Shown one piece after another: positions 32,588-64,000 of a stretch of DNA of 64,000 bases. The stretch covers positions 30,008,001-30,072,000 of the forward strand of contig OZ231126.1 in the NCBI GenBank assembly GCA_965153355.1, written 5' to 3'. Each line of letters starts with the position of its first letter. Positions within the stretch are counted from its first letter, which is position 1. A model generated the notes under the pieces. The model was not told the DNA's origin and did no database searches. It worked only from the letters and a program-made list of their open reading frames with translations. This stretch comes from Flaccisagitta enflata (taxonomy: Eukaryota > Chaetognatha > Sagittoidea > Aphragmophora). The position numbers and the translations under genes were made by a program.

Positions 32588-32875
32588 TAATTACAAAGGC
32601 TTCATTGGCATACATGCAATAGGTTTGGGTACTTCACCCAACATAAGTTGGGAGTATCCCTTTGCACTTGCATTATGTAGAAGAACACAAATCATAAAGA
32701 TGTCATGTAAAGAGAATTGGCGCACATTTCTTTCATGACTTAATCGTTCTAACGACTCAATCCTTAATTCATTACAAGGCTCCACGTCTGCAGCATCGGC
32801 CTCTGGAACGAAACCCGAATCTGCAGATTGGGGATTTAAAAAAACTGCCCTGCGTGAGTTATGTACAGATTAAAC
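32588..32875 (-). pseudogene. Possible transposase-like coding remnant
   Basis: The minus strand is open for about 90 codons. From the first Met (32785) it encodes 64 aa to a stop at 32591, and it can be read further upstream without a stop (N-P-Q-S-A-D-S-G-F-V-P-E...). The composition looks coding rather than repetitive. The segment RQFSLHDIFMICVLL, then HNASAKGYSQLM and GEVPKPI loosely resembles the region of P-element/THAP9-type transposases with an F-x-L...S-x-K-x-Y-x-x-L...P-x-P-x-x-I pattern. This is a weak, unverified resemblance. No catalytic residues are included. It could equally be a lone exon of an unknown gene. Confidence 0.25.
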
Positions 32876-33124
32876 CGCCTCGAGACTCTCAAAATAAGCG
32901 TATGAAAAAACCGAACTGAATTCTCCGCCGTATATCGACAGAGTCGAATGGAAGAAGGTAAAAAGAAACTGAACTGGAACCACTGTAATAATTCAAAGAT
33001 AATACGTATGTACTTGTACATGTACCAAGCTAGTCTACATTAACTCGAGGAAAAGGAATTGTATCTCAAAGATGGTGCCAACGATTGAAATGAATGCCTC
33101 ATAACAAAAGAACTAAAGGATGAA

Positions 33125-33594
<470 letters not shown>

Positions 33595-33667
33595 TCCGGA
33601 TCAACATATATCATTGAAACGCTAGAGCGTAGGGCCCCGAAACTAGAAAAAAAAAGAGAAAATGAAA

Positions 33668-33776
33668 AATATGTTTTTGCGGTCATTGGCCTCACTGCCT
33701 AAATGCTCTAGTGACCTCAAAAACTGCCCCTGACCATCCGCACGCGACTGGGGTAGCTGTGTATCTGACCTTTCTA
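33668..33776 (-). mobile_element. Stem-closed element, head fragment
   Basis: GGCCTCACTGCCTAAATGCT, GTGACCTCAAAAACTGCCCC, CCGCACGCGACTGGGGTAGC and TGTGTATCTGACCTT match the minus-oriented 5' half of the family. The A-run-side hairpin is absent. Confidence 0.55.
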
Positions 33777-33972
33777 TCCAAGAAACTGTTTCAATCAGTG
33801 AAGAGCAGATTCTACGACGTTTGCAAAAATTGTATACATAAGTCATAACACGTCTCAAAAATATAGGCAGGGGAAGGTAAAGAAGAAAGGGGCCCTCCGT
33901 GCCACAGGCCAAGCACAGGGGCCCGCGCCATGTTGACCCGGTTCAGCCACAATGGTGTTGCTGCTCTTGCAG

Positions 33973-35091
33973 CCGACGCTCTCTTGCTGCCGCTGGTGTC
34001 GATATAAAAACTTGCGCCGCTGCTCTATACTCAAACGCCGAAAGCGAGGAAGGAGTGACTTTGAGTACTACGTTGTGGGTTGTCATCGCGATCTGCATCA
34101 TAGTGGTCATCGCCGGCGTTCTCGGACGCGTTACTTTCGTTCTTCGGGTACAGTAAATGTCATCATGACTTGGAAATTTGGTAAGCTCATATTTGAAAAA
34201 TTGGTTATGGAAATATTGTGTACGCACCAGGTTTGCTTCCTGTAGTATGAAGGGTTGACAATGGGGTGAAGTACATATTTGGATCAAAGTCACCTTCAAA
34301 TTAGGTAAAACAATCTTCCTCCTTAGTACCATGTTTATGTTTGATTCACTTTTCAAATAGATCAACAAGGACCGACGGATGGACCGACGGACGGACCAAC
34401 GGACCAACGCATGGACGGACTACCGGACGGACCAATGGATGGACTGGCGTAAGGACAAAGCCTCTTATAGAGTTGCGTGTCCGCAATTGAAAAAACTACA
34501 AACCCTAGGACTTAACATTAAATATGACTTCACATTAAATATTCAAATAAGTCTAGAGGGATGCCATCGTCAACCCTTCAGCGCTTTTAGCATCACACAG
34601 GTAAAATATCATACATTGATCCCCTCGCTCATCAGTATTCCCAAGTTTTCAAGTCTTGACGACATCAACAATTTGTTTGAAATTGGATGGTGGTGACAGG
34701 GGAAAGGGGGGGGCACAGAATGACTTGTATCATCAACGTCGACCTAACCCATCCTTACGCGCCTAAGCCTACCTTGATAGTCGATATTGCTCTTTCGTCT
34801 TTTCCTCAGCGCAGACGCCGCCATCGTCAAGCGCTCGCCGCCGCCAATGCAGATGCCGCCAAAGCCGCCGCGAGAAAGGCGGAGAGAGAACAAACAAAAG
34901 AAGGAGAAAAGGACAACGTAAACCACAACGAAATCTCTTTTTCAACCTCCAAATCGGAAGACTCCAGTCAGGAGAGTGGGACTGGATCTGGAACGAGTAC
35001 GAGCGAAGACGTTACATTCTCGGAAACTACGAACACAAATTCAGACTCGTATTCAAACGACTCGGGGATGCAGAGCGTAGAAGTAACGTGA
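33973..35091 (+). CDS. Likely single-pass membrane protein, two 3' exons
   Basis: Exon a (about 33973-34147) is preceded by the acceptor-like TGCTGCTCTTGCAG and ends at CTTCGG|GTACAG. In frame it encodes a short segment (D-I-K-T-C-A-A-A-L-Y-S-N-A-E-S-E-E-G...) followed by a clear membrane helix, TLWVVIAICIIVVIAGVLG. Exon b (34810-35091) follows TCTTTTCCTCAG and begins RRRRHRQALAAA, then an Ala/Lys helix and a 60-residue Ser/Thr/Glu/Asp-rich tail ending in T-TGA. Phases match (0/0). The basic cluster right after the helix predicts the tail is cytosolic and the short part outside. CpG-rich composition resembles the MCM3 and ISWI exons. The start exon was not found. A fragment of a stem-closed element (34360-34497) lies in the intron. 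Family not recognised. Confidence 0.5.
34360..34497 (+). mobile_element. Stem-closed element, 5'-truncated copy
   Basis: ATCAACAAGGACCGACGGAT, a (GGACGGACC)n tract, and CTCTTATAGAGTTGCGTGTC with CGCAATT-GAAAAA. The head is missing. The local 3' hairpin GTTGCG/CGCAAT is partly decayed. Confidence 0.65.
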
Positions 35092-35344
35092 AGTATTGGA
35101 TGGAAACAATGTTGGTCAATTGTTTAGAACCGTGTCAAATAGAATAGGAACAAACAATTTCAACAAAACGTGATCCATAACTAACGTATATGACGGCGAG
35201 CATCCGACGGCAAGATTTAGTGTGTCAACAGGGGTTAAAATAGAAAATTTTATGAGAATAAAAATAAAGAATAACATGAAAAAAATCATTGGAGTATATC
35301 TAAATGGATATTCTATTATAAAATTTGCATTCAAAAAGGAGAAA

Positions 35345-35690
35345 ACAGCAAGTAGAGCTATCAATAACTAAATGTATTCACTAGAAAATATTCAAATTTC
35401 ATTTTTTGTTCACTGATAGGAGGCTTGTTAAAATTATAACTTTGCATAGAAAACAAAAAAACACAAGAATGAAGAACATAGCCCCCTTCCAAAATTGATT
35501 ATAGAGGGGGCTATGTTTTTGAAAATGAAAAATTTCTTTGCATTTGAGAGTCTTATAATTTTAACAGCAGTAAAAAGATAAAAAAATGTAAGCAAAATTT
35601 CACTAAGAACCTTTATTTTCTTTGCTTTTCTTATGTGAATTGCCAATTTCAAGGTTCTTTTGAGGTCAGCATATAACAAAGACATACACA
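35345..35690. repeat. AT-rich inverted repeat with a perfect 13-bp stem core
   Basis: AACATAGCCCCCT (35475-35487) and AGGGGGCTATGTT (35505-35517) pair perfectly around a 17-base loop. Further out, GTTAAAATTATAA at about 35428 pairs with TTATAATTTTAAC at about 35551. It is probably a decayed foldback. No gene was seen between 35092 and 35760. Confidence 0.6.
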
Positions 35691-35760
35691 CAGATTATTT
35701 CTGGAGATAATTTGTTTTTTAAAAGTATTTTTAGCATCACTATTATTCAACTATAGTTTA

Positions 35761-36487
35761 AACAAGGCCGGATACACGGCTACCCTAGTCGCGTGCGGGT
35801 GGGCAGGAGCAGTGCTGGAGAAGGTCACTAAGGCGTCTGGGCAGGAGCCGTATGCTCAAAAAGCTCAAAAACGCCAAAAAAGTAAAAAGGGGACCGACCA
35901 ACCGACCAACCGACCGACTGACCGCCGGACCAACATACACTCATATGTTTGACTAAGAACCTTGTTTATAAGAACATTGAGGCTCAGATGAGGAAAAAAA
36001 TAAGAACAATCGTAAGAACATCGTCAGCCTCAAATGTGGGGGAATCTAAGAACATCTGAACCTCATTCGTCGCCGTTATGAACAAACCCCTTCTATGATA
36101 GGTGGATGAATATCCCTCACTATACTCAAACTGAAATAGATGGAAAAGGGCCTGGTGAACCCTTACTGAAAAGTTAATACGCGCACCACTACTAGTTGTC
36201 TATAAAACACAATCTGAAAAACATCCCATCTAATCTAGGCCAAAAGCAAGCTGCTTACCAAAAGTAATCATGGGCTATGCTTGATTAACCATACTTCAAC
36301 AAATCACCCGAGGGTATGACATTTTTGCTCTGGCTGGCGATTTGAAAAATAAGAACACCGTAAGAACAATTTGAGCCTCAAATTGACTTAAAAATAAGAA
36401 CAATGAGCCTCAGAAAAAAATTATATGTTCTTATAAAAACAAATGAGTGTAGCGGGGTGTAGAGTCGCGTAGCACCCGACTAAAAAT
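35761..36487 (+). mobile_element. Stem-closed element interrupted by a MITE
   Basis: AACAAGGCCGGATACACGGC and TAGTCGCGTGCGGGTGGGCA begin it; AGCGGGGTGTAGAGTCGCGT and AGCACCCGACT-AAAAA end it. Stem AGTCGCGTGC / GCACCCGACT pairs at nine of ten. The interior (CCGACCAA)n tract is interrupted at 35937 by the TA-flanked element below, giving a relative age order. Confidence 0.8.
35938..36449. mobile_element. Nested TA-flanked inverted-repeat element
   Basis: CACTCATATGTTT at the left and AAACAAATGAGTG at the right are inverted repeats. They continue into TATAAGAACAT and TGAGGCTCA (with complement TGAGCCTCA near 36400). TA lies at 35936-35937 and 36450-36451. It is 512 bp, AT-rich and without an ORF, consistent with a mariner-type MITE unrelated in sequence to the 876/15596 family. 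The repeated word TAAGAACA...TGAGCCTCA recurs inside. Confidence 0.75.
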
Positions 36488-36841
36488 AGGGTGAAACACT
36501 ATGTGTTGCCATCAATTGCTTTCCGTCATATGTGTATTTAGGAAATCCAAATCGTGCAAAAAAATTCCACTTGACGTACATATAGATGTATCATACAATA
36601 GTGTAGATTTAAGTCATTTAACGGAACCATGCGTAATGAAAATTGGCTTATATTATAACAGATAAAAAATCTCAGTCCCTCTAGCTTATCCTTTTATTAC
36701 TAATGATAGCAATAATGGTATCTGCAAGTAACACATAGAATTTGGTGGTCCCTCTAGATCCGTTATCATCGGTTTCAACCAGGGCCGTATGGCAAGGGGC
36801 CGCCAGGGCCGCCATGGCAGCACCTTGTCGGGACACACACC

Positions 36842-36916
<75 letters not shown>

Positions 36917-37650
36917 GCGGAAGAGGAGAGAGAAAGAGACAGAGAGAGAGAGCACAGTAAACCGTGACGAAAAATGAATATGCTTTGGCATACTCTTGTC
37001 ATACCAATTGAATATGCTCATTTCATCAGTCACCTCATCTCGGGGCTAGATGCAGAAAAAATTTCTCAAATATCTTAATTTAAACTAATTTTATTCAATT
37101 TTCCTATACATTACCTCCTCCCAATTTAACATAGAAAGTAATGGGAATCGTTTTTTTAGCATTAAAGTTACAGGCTCTTCTAGGCTCCACGGAAAAGCTT
37201 ATTCTCAACACTTTAAACAAGTTAAGTTTGGCATGCCCCATCATACTTTAATGCGCGCATTTGCGCTTTTGAGTTTGAAAGAAGATAGAAGCAATTACTG
37301 TTCTACTCAATTATGCAAATTAGCCCTTGGAGAAAACACTTCTTTCATGATATTGGGCCATTAGAATGTGTCTCTGACTGGTGAACATCCATGTTGGGAT
37401 AAATAAAACCTAATAATACAAAAACGATAATACTTTTGATCGTTTTGTTGAAAAAAGATGACAAGGTGACTAGATGAAAGACATAGATGAAAGACCATAT
37501 TGGCTTTCCCCTCATTTTAGTGATTTTCATCTAATCTCTTTTTATCTAATCCCTTTAGTTGATTACTCTGTTGCCCATTGGTCTGTCCATCTGCAGGTTC
37601 ATCATTCCCTTCATCAGTCCATTGTTCTGTCCCCCTGTTTGTATGTTTGT
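36488..37650. other. Gap region with (GA)n, no gene seen
   Basis: About 1.2 kb of AT-rich sequence with a (GA)n tract at about 36844-36912. Frames of 60-115 aa are microsatellite-dominated or lack motifs. Confidence 0.5.
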
Positions 37651-37658
37651 CTGTCCAT

Positions 37659-38166
37659 CAGGGGTGTATAAAGTTGAGTATTCCCCCCCCCCCCGTGGGG
37701 GGAGGAATAAAATCAAATGGTTTGGAGATGGGGAAGAAAATCAAAAGTTTGAAAAAAAGAAAAAAGAAAATTTTTGAAGATCTAACACTTTTGGTAGTAT
37801 CAAAAGGTAAAATACAATTACTACAACTTAATTTAACACTATTTTAACCTAAAATATACTGTTTTATAGCTTTTAGGGGAAGAAAAACAAAGATTTTGTA
37901 ACACGACGCGACGCGTCGCGGGGAAGAAAATCAAAGGCGGGGGAATAAAATCAAAAGCCGCTCAACTATATACATCCCTGTCAAAAGGTAAAATACAATT
38001 ACTACAACTTAATTTAACACTATTTTAACCTAAAATATACTGTTTTATAGCTTTTAGGGGAAGAAAAACAAAGATTTTGTAACACGACGCGACGCGTCGC
38101 GGGGAAGAAAATCAAAGGCGGGGGGGGGGAATAAAATCAAAAGCCGCTCAACTATATACACCCCTG
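37659..38166. mobile_element. hAT-type MITE with 8-bp target duplication
   Basis: Begins CAGGGGTGTATAAAGTTGAG and ends CTCAACTATATACACCCCTG, giving inverted repeats of about 20 bp with the CAGGGGTG start typical of many hAT elements. Direct repeats CTGTCCAT flank it at 37651-37658 and 38167-38174. The interior is G/A-rich and contains a near-perfect tandem duplication with a 181-bp period (TCAAAAGGTAAAATACAATT at 37800 and 37981). Each half carries the palindrome CGCGACGCGTCGCG. No ORF encodes a transposase. Diverged relatives are at 6473-6751 and 58420-58670. Confidence 0.9.
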
Positions 38167-38570
38167 CTGTCCATACATCTGTCTGTTTGTCTGTCCATCA
38201 ATCTGTTAATTATTCTGTCCATTTGTCCTCCAACACACTTTTTTGTACTATACAGAGTTTTGATAAAAATCATTAGAATTTCTACATGCAGATCTGTTTG
38301 CATCGTGTGGGAATGTTAAAAAGCTAATGTTGGACATTTTAAGGAATTTCAAAATGAATTGAACTAAAAAGGTAGGCAGAATGAATCACATCTAAAATGA
38401 AAAAGGGAATGAAGAATTAAGATTTTGAAGTGGAAAAAAAAGAAGATTCTGAAAAAATATCTATTGCTTTGAATGGGAAAATTCAAGAAAGTGGTAAAAT
38501 AAGAAATCGAAATTTGGAGGTGGGAGGGATGGGGGCAAGTATCTCAGTTGCCCTATGCAAGATTTGGGGC

Positions 38571-39082
<512 letters not shown>

Positions 39083-39317
39083 AAGCGGAAGAGGAGAGGG
39101 AGAGAAAGAGGGATTGTTTTGAACTCGATACAAAGGGGATTAGTAGAATTGACTGCCACCACGGCGCTGTGCCATTTACAAATACGGGCTCTCATAGTTT
39201 AGGTGGCATTACTCAAACTGATCAATCTGTGTGTTTCTACATTTCTGAACCTTTTTTTGTTGTACCTATTTACTTCATCATGAGAGATTGGTATCATCTG
39301 AATCTTTTCTTCTAATG

Positions 39318-39536
39318 ATGTCTGCTGGACAACGTCGTAAAGCACAATGTTCTAACTGTGATGACATTTTTGATAATGCTTACGCTTCCCGTCATATGAC
39401 AAAACATCACCCTACATTGGCAAAACCACCCATCACATTAATAATAGAGAGCTCACAACCAAGTGTGTCATTTTTAAAAAAATCGTCTACTGTTCTTACA
39501 TTCAAATCAAGGCTTTCTTTTACTGATATGCACTGA
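39318..39536 (+). CDS. Short ORF with C2H2/BED-like zinc-finger pattern
   Basis: Met at 39318 opens a 72-aa frame. MSAGQRRKAQCSNCDDIFD, then NAYASRHMTKHHPTLAKPP gives the spacing C-x2-C-x12-H-x4-H (H3 could also be x3), like the N-terminal finger of some DNA-binding proteins and of domesticated or active hAT-type transposases. The rest (I-T-L-I-I-E-S-S-Q-P...) has no recognised domain and the frame stops at 39536. It could be a lone exon, a truncated transposon 5' exon or chance. No donor was verified. Confidence 0.3.
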   Translation: MSAGQRRKAQCSNCDDIFDNAYASRHMTKHHPTLAKPPITLIIESSQPSVSFLKKSSTVLTFKSRLSFTDMH

Positions 39537-39690
39537 AAATACTGTTCTCTATACATATAGAGACAAAAGATCACTAGTAAGTTAGTTGGGACACTGAGAA
39601 AGTGTCGTGACACAAATTCGGGGTGGACCCCCCAAATTCATAGCCTCCCATACGGCGCTGGTTTCAACTGTATGCGAACCGCGCGCGCAC

Positions 39691-39802
<112 letters not shown>

Positions 39803-40075
39803 GCACGCAATTTGTGTCCTTTTGTTCTTTTGATTTGGCGTATCTGTTTGTGCCGCGCTCTCTCGTGTATTTAAAGAAGTTATGGAAGCGGATTTTCCCT
39901 CCTTGTGCTAGTTCAGGTCCAAATACAGCATCGTTATCTTTTGTCTCGGCCGTTTTTCTGCCACCTCCGCCGGTTCCATCACGCTTCCGGCGCCTTCCCT
40001 CTGCGTGTTCATCGTCGCCGTCCCATTCAATTGGAATAAAAATTGCGTTTTCCTTGGCACATCATCCCCCAAGTT

Positions 40076-40473
40076 TTCCACGACGTGAAGCGGAGGATAT
40101 TGAAAAAAAATATCTCATTGGCCATCATCTCCAAAACAAAATCATTGGGGGGGAAAACGATTTTTTCCGCGCCGCCGATAATTCGGCCGCCGCAATCGAA
40201 TCACGGAAGACGTCCAAAAACAACGCCCACTTCGAGAACTGCAGAGCCGAGGGCATTCATTTTCAGCCACTTGTCGTCGAAACATTTGGTGGTTGGGACA
40301 AAGACGCCGTCGACTTTCTCAAGAAAATTGCGACTAAAGAAGCGCGCCGATGGGGGAAAGTCGTTTCGATTGAAATCAAACATTTCTTCCAGCGCCTATC
40401 AGTCGCGCTACAAAGAGGCAACGCTGCCCTTCTAACTCAGCGCGATGACGAACATTTCGATGCTGGCCTTTAA
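40076..40473 (+). pseudogene. Non-LTR retrotransposon ORF2 C-terminal remnant
   Basis: In the frame ending at 40473 (stop TAA) the last 110 codons contain ENCRAEGIHFQPLVVETFGG, then W and a helix, and finally KHFFQRLSVALQRGNAALL, then TQR. The C-x3-GI-x-F-x-PLVVE-T-x-GGW and FQRLSVALQRGNA patterns are familiar from the extreme C-terminus of reverse-transcriptase polyproteins of non-LTR elements in marine invertebrates (recognition from memory, not a search). The upstream part of the same frame passes through a (CA)n tract and a Pro/Ser-rich stretch and is not considered coding. No reverse transcriptase core (YADD box) or endonuclease domain is present, so this is a 5'-truncated copy, as expected of target-primed insertions. 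Confidence 0.6.
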
Positions 40474-41208
40474 AAGAAACTTTCCTTTAATATCCGATGG
40501 ACCCACACTCGTAGTTCTTATTGCTCATAAATGTACTCATCGTTGTATATCTATATTTCCAATTTTTGTGAAACCCTTCATTGCACAACATCGTTGAAAT
40601 TTGATTTGTATATGTTGGTTTCTTTCTCTCTTTTTACAAAAAAAAAAATTGATTACAAATTGACAATACGTCACCTGACAGTGTCATTAACGATAAGTAA
40701 GTCTTTGGAACAATAAGCGACATTTCTTTGAGCGTCTTTCCGTTACCTTACAACGTGAAAATGGTTCTATGTTACTCGAGCGTTCTCCGCTCCCCACTGC
40801 CGATGTCGATGGTGAAATTTAAACCTTTACTACCCCTCCCCCCCCTGTTTTAAGTCTTCTGTGATTTTCACCTGTGCCTTACGTCTTGATATTTCGTTGT
40901 TGGATACAAAAAAAAAACTGTTAATGTTGATTGGCTTTTGCAATTTCAACCGTTACTGATTTTGTTTGCCATGCTCTTCTCTCTTTTTACAGAAAAAAAG
41001 TCTTTGGAAGGTGAATGTCTGTGCACACTTTTATTTGATTTTCAGGGAAACGGCCGTTCTTTGGGGAAGTTCAGGCTGAAATAAGGGTCAACCTCGTCAC
41101 TAGCACGTTCGGATAGCTCCTCTTATCCCAATCAGATATAGCAGTTGAAACAAAAGCTTCCATCAACCGTACCACCAACGACGCGACAATCCCGCCCTCT
41201 TCTCCGCG
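40474..41208. promoter_or_regulatory. MCM3 upstream region
   Basis: About 730 bases between the retroelement remnant and the MCM3 start. No TATA box in a convincing position. AATCCCGCCCTC (41188-41199), just upstream of the ATG, contains a TCCCGCC core like an E2F/DP half-site, which would suit an S-phase gene, but it matches the consensus only partly. The transcription start is not identifiable. Confidence 0.25.
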
Positions 41209-52506
<11,298 letters not shown>

Positions 52507-53059
52507 ATGGGTTGGCGGGGGGGGGGGGGAAGAGGTTGGTTAACCTTGTTAGTTTTTTTTCGGCCTTTGTATACAAACTAAAAGGGGGTATCCGGGTGGG
52601 GGTTATTTACCCAGAGTCCAGAAACGGCTGAAACCTTAACCGAACTGTTATTGCCTTGACGAGGGAAGTTGTAGTATCACCACTTAGTGCCCCCCTGGCG
52701 AGACTTATTTCTCTATTATGCCTTATGAAAATGTATGCACGTTTCTCATTTAATGATCTGTTGAACATGTGATAAAAATGTTTTTGGGTAAAAAAAGAAT
52801 TTTTGTCAGTTATGTTAATTGTTGCATTCCCGTTGGCCGTCGCATTTTCTCCGTTAAAGTTACTCGTTTACAACAATCGAAGCTATTCATTGGTTTCCGT
52901 TTTTTTTTTTAACATTCCATACCGAATTTTTATATTTTACCGTCATCGCCTTTCTTTTATAGATTCTTCATATATACATCTGTTCAGTGCACGCTTCGTC
53001 GTTTCAATGGTACAATACAATACAATTAGCCGATGACTTGATGCTGTGAATTGCTATTG

Positions 53060-53365
53060 ATGGATTCAGTAATTTCCACGACAGACGTAATGACTGAAAA
53101 CACCGACTCTCCTTCTTGCTCTTTGAACTCATGGACTGCAGTTGACGATGACTCTGATAAGAGGCCCGTCGGAGTCGGCGGATGGGATGGAACCGCGAGT
53201 AGCGAAGAAATGACGCGAGATGAAGACTTTCTGCTGATTGATGGATATTTGACCGCCTGCGCGTTGACGGAATTCGAAGCCGCGTCGTGCGACAACGTCA
53301 AGAGGACGATTGAAGCTGATGGCGAGGGGATTGAAGGAGGCGGAGGGAAGAGGAGAAAGACGTGA
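53060..53365 (+). CDS. Uncharacterised 101-aa ORF between MCM3 and ISWI
   Basis: ATG at 53060 opens a 101-codon frame to TGA at 53363-53365. The product is acidic and Ser/Thr-rich (MDSVISTTDVMTENTDSPS...), with a more conserved-looking block EDFLLIDGYLTACALTEFEA and a C-terminal Gly-rich basic tail ending KRRKT that resembles a nuclear localisation signal. Codon use and CpG content are like the neighbouring real exons, and the frame contains no repeats. Family not recognised. It could be a single-exon gene, the last exon of a longer gene, or an alternative 3' exon. It starts 553 bases after the MCM3 stop, on the same strand. Confidence 0.45.
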   Translation: MDSVISTTDVMTENTDSPSCSLNSWTAVDDDSDKRPVGVGGWDGTASSEEMTRDEDFLLIDGYLTACALTEFEAASCDNVKRTIEADGEGIEGGGGKRRKT

Positions 53366-53457
53366 TGGGGTTGTTGATGATGATGAGGGTGTATTTTTGA
53401 GGACAATCCACGATCGAAAAGGATGACGCGATGATATTAGAGTGACGCGGAGTGGAA

Positions 53458-53942
53458 CACAGCGCAATCTGTAGTGACATTAATGCCCCGGGGAATTCCC
53501 TGGGAATTTCCCCGTTACAATAATTTTATAAGTGAACCGGGCATAGTCTAAAAATGTCAGAATTTGATCCAGGGGGAATTCCCCGGGGAATCCCCCAATT
53601 AGACTAATTTATTTTCTTCATTTCTAAACTAAATGGGGCATATGCCTCGTTAAGTCCCCATTTAGTCCTTGATAATTTTCACAATAGATTTTGACCTGAA
53701 GAAAGCCACTGAAAAAAAAAGTTTACTGATTTTTAACGAAACATTTTTGATTAAACAAAACTAAACTAAATGGGGTATATGCTCTGTTAAGTCCCCATTT
53801 AGTGCCTGAATCATTTTTTTCACTAACTTTTAATGGGGCATAGAACCGGGCATATTCAAACTCTAACTTTTTTTTACCAGGGATATTGGGGCTTTTGCCC
53901 GGGGCATTAATGTCACTTTTTTGTACTACAGATTGCGCTGTG
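53458..53942. mobile_element. Inverted-repeat element with 5-bp TSD and CACAGCG ends
   Basis: CACAGCGCAATCTGTAGT, then GACATTAATGCCCCGGGG at the left is complementary to CCCGGGGCATTAATGTC ... ACTACAGATTGCGCTGTG at the right, apart from a 10-base insertion (TTTTTTGTAC region). TGGAA flanks both sides (53453-53457 and 53943-53947). Inside are AATTCCCCGGGGAAT-like palindromes and repeated ACTAAATGGGGCATATGC. There is no ORF, so it is non-autonomous. It lies between the 101-aa ORF and the ISWI start. Confidence 0.75.
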
Positions 53943-54155
53943 TGGAAATGTTTATTCTGGTTAAAAGGGAATATCGTCAGTTTCTCTCTGCGACGTCGCG
54001 ATTATTGATAGTTCTGATAGACCCATGTTCTGAAATTATTATTTGTCTTTGTTGATTTTTAAAAAATAACGTTATCATTCACAGGCTACTACGGTATTTA
54101 TTAATTACGGTATTCTTTTGTGTCATTGGAATACTTGACAAACTTCGATACAGAC

Positions 54156-64000
<9,845 letters not shown>

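Overview
The window is a repeat-dense piece of a eukaryotic, most likely animal, nuclear genome. It holds two recognisable multi-exon housekeeping genes on the + strand. MCM3 (replicative helicase subunit) is complete: 7 exons, 41209-52506, 846 codons. An ISWI/SMARCA1/5-type chromatin remodeller has its N-terminal 583 codons in 10 exons (54156-63833) and runs off the right edge. Both genes have canonical GT-AG introns with consistent phases, CpG-rich exons and AT-rich or simple-repeat introns. Protein similarity to animal orthologues is strong, but the species cannot be named from this sequence.

The left 40 kb is almost gene-free. It is a mosaic of very long microsatellites ((GA)n, (CT)n, (CA)n, (GAA)n, (CAA)n, (GGAA)n), minisatellites (11, 13, 14 and 82 bp units), longer satellites (~155-bp TGTACCC-rich, ~165-bp, and a complex purine-rich satellite), a roughly 3-kb segmental duplication with a third copy further right, and many small transposon-like elements. 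Several elements can be bounded from the sequence alone: TA-flanked mariner-type MITEs (876-1284, 15596-16006, and a nested one at 35938-36449), an hAT-type MITE with an 8-bp target duplication (37659-38166), a 5-bp-TSD element with an RSS-like end (53458-53942), and a 2.6-kb foldback element with an 8-bp target duplication in ISWI intron 2 (55401-57989). Long inverted repeats also lie at 30781-32137, 46849-48636 and 50200-51809.

The most unusual signal is a set of interspersed elements, at least three families and more than a dozen copies. Each is closed by complementary ends next to an A-run (for example GTTGCGGAC...GTCCGCAACT-AAAAA). The stem sequence differs between copies but stays complementary, and the interior carries (CCGT)n plus different tandem-repeat cargo.

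Between 32.5 and 40.5 kb are weaker coding signals: a possible P-transposase-like remnant (minus strand), a possible 58-aa two-exon gene, a likely single-pass membrane protein with two exons visible, a short C2H2-like zinc-finger ORF, and the C-terminal remnant of a non-LTR retrotransposon ORF. A 101-aa ORF lies between MCM3 and ISWI. No rRNA, tRNA, CRISPR or prokaryotic features were seen.
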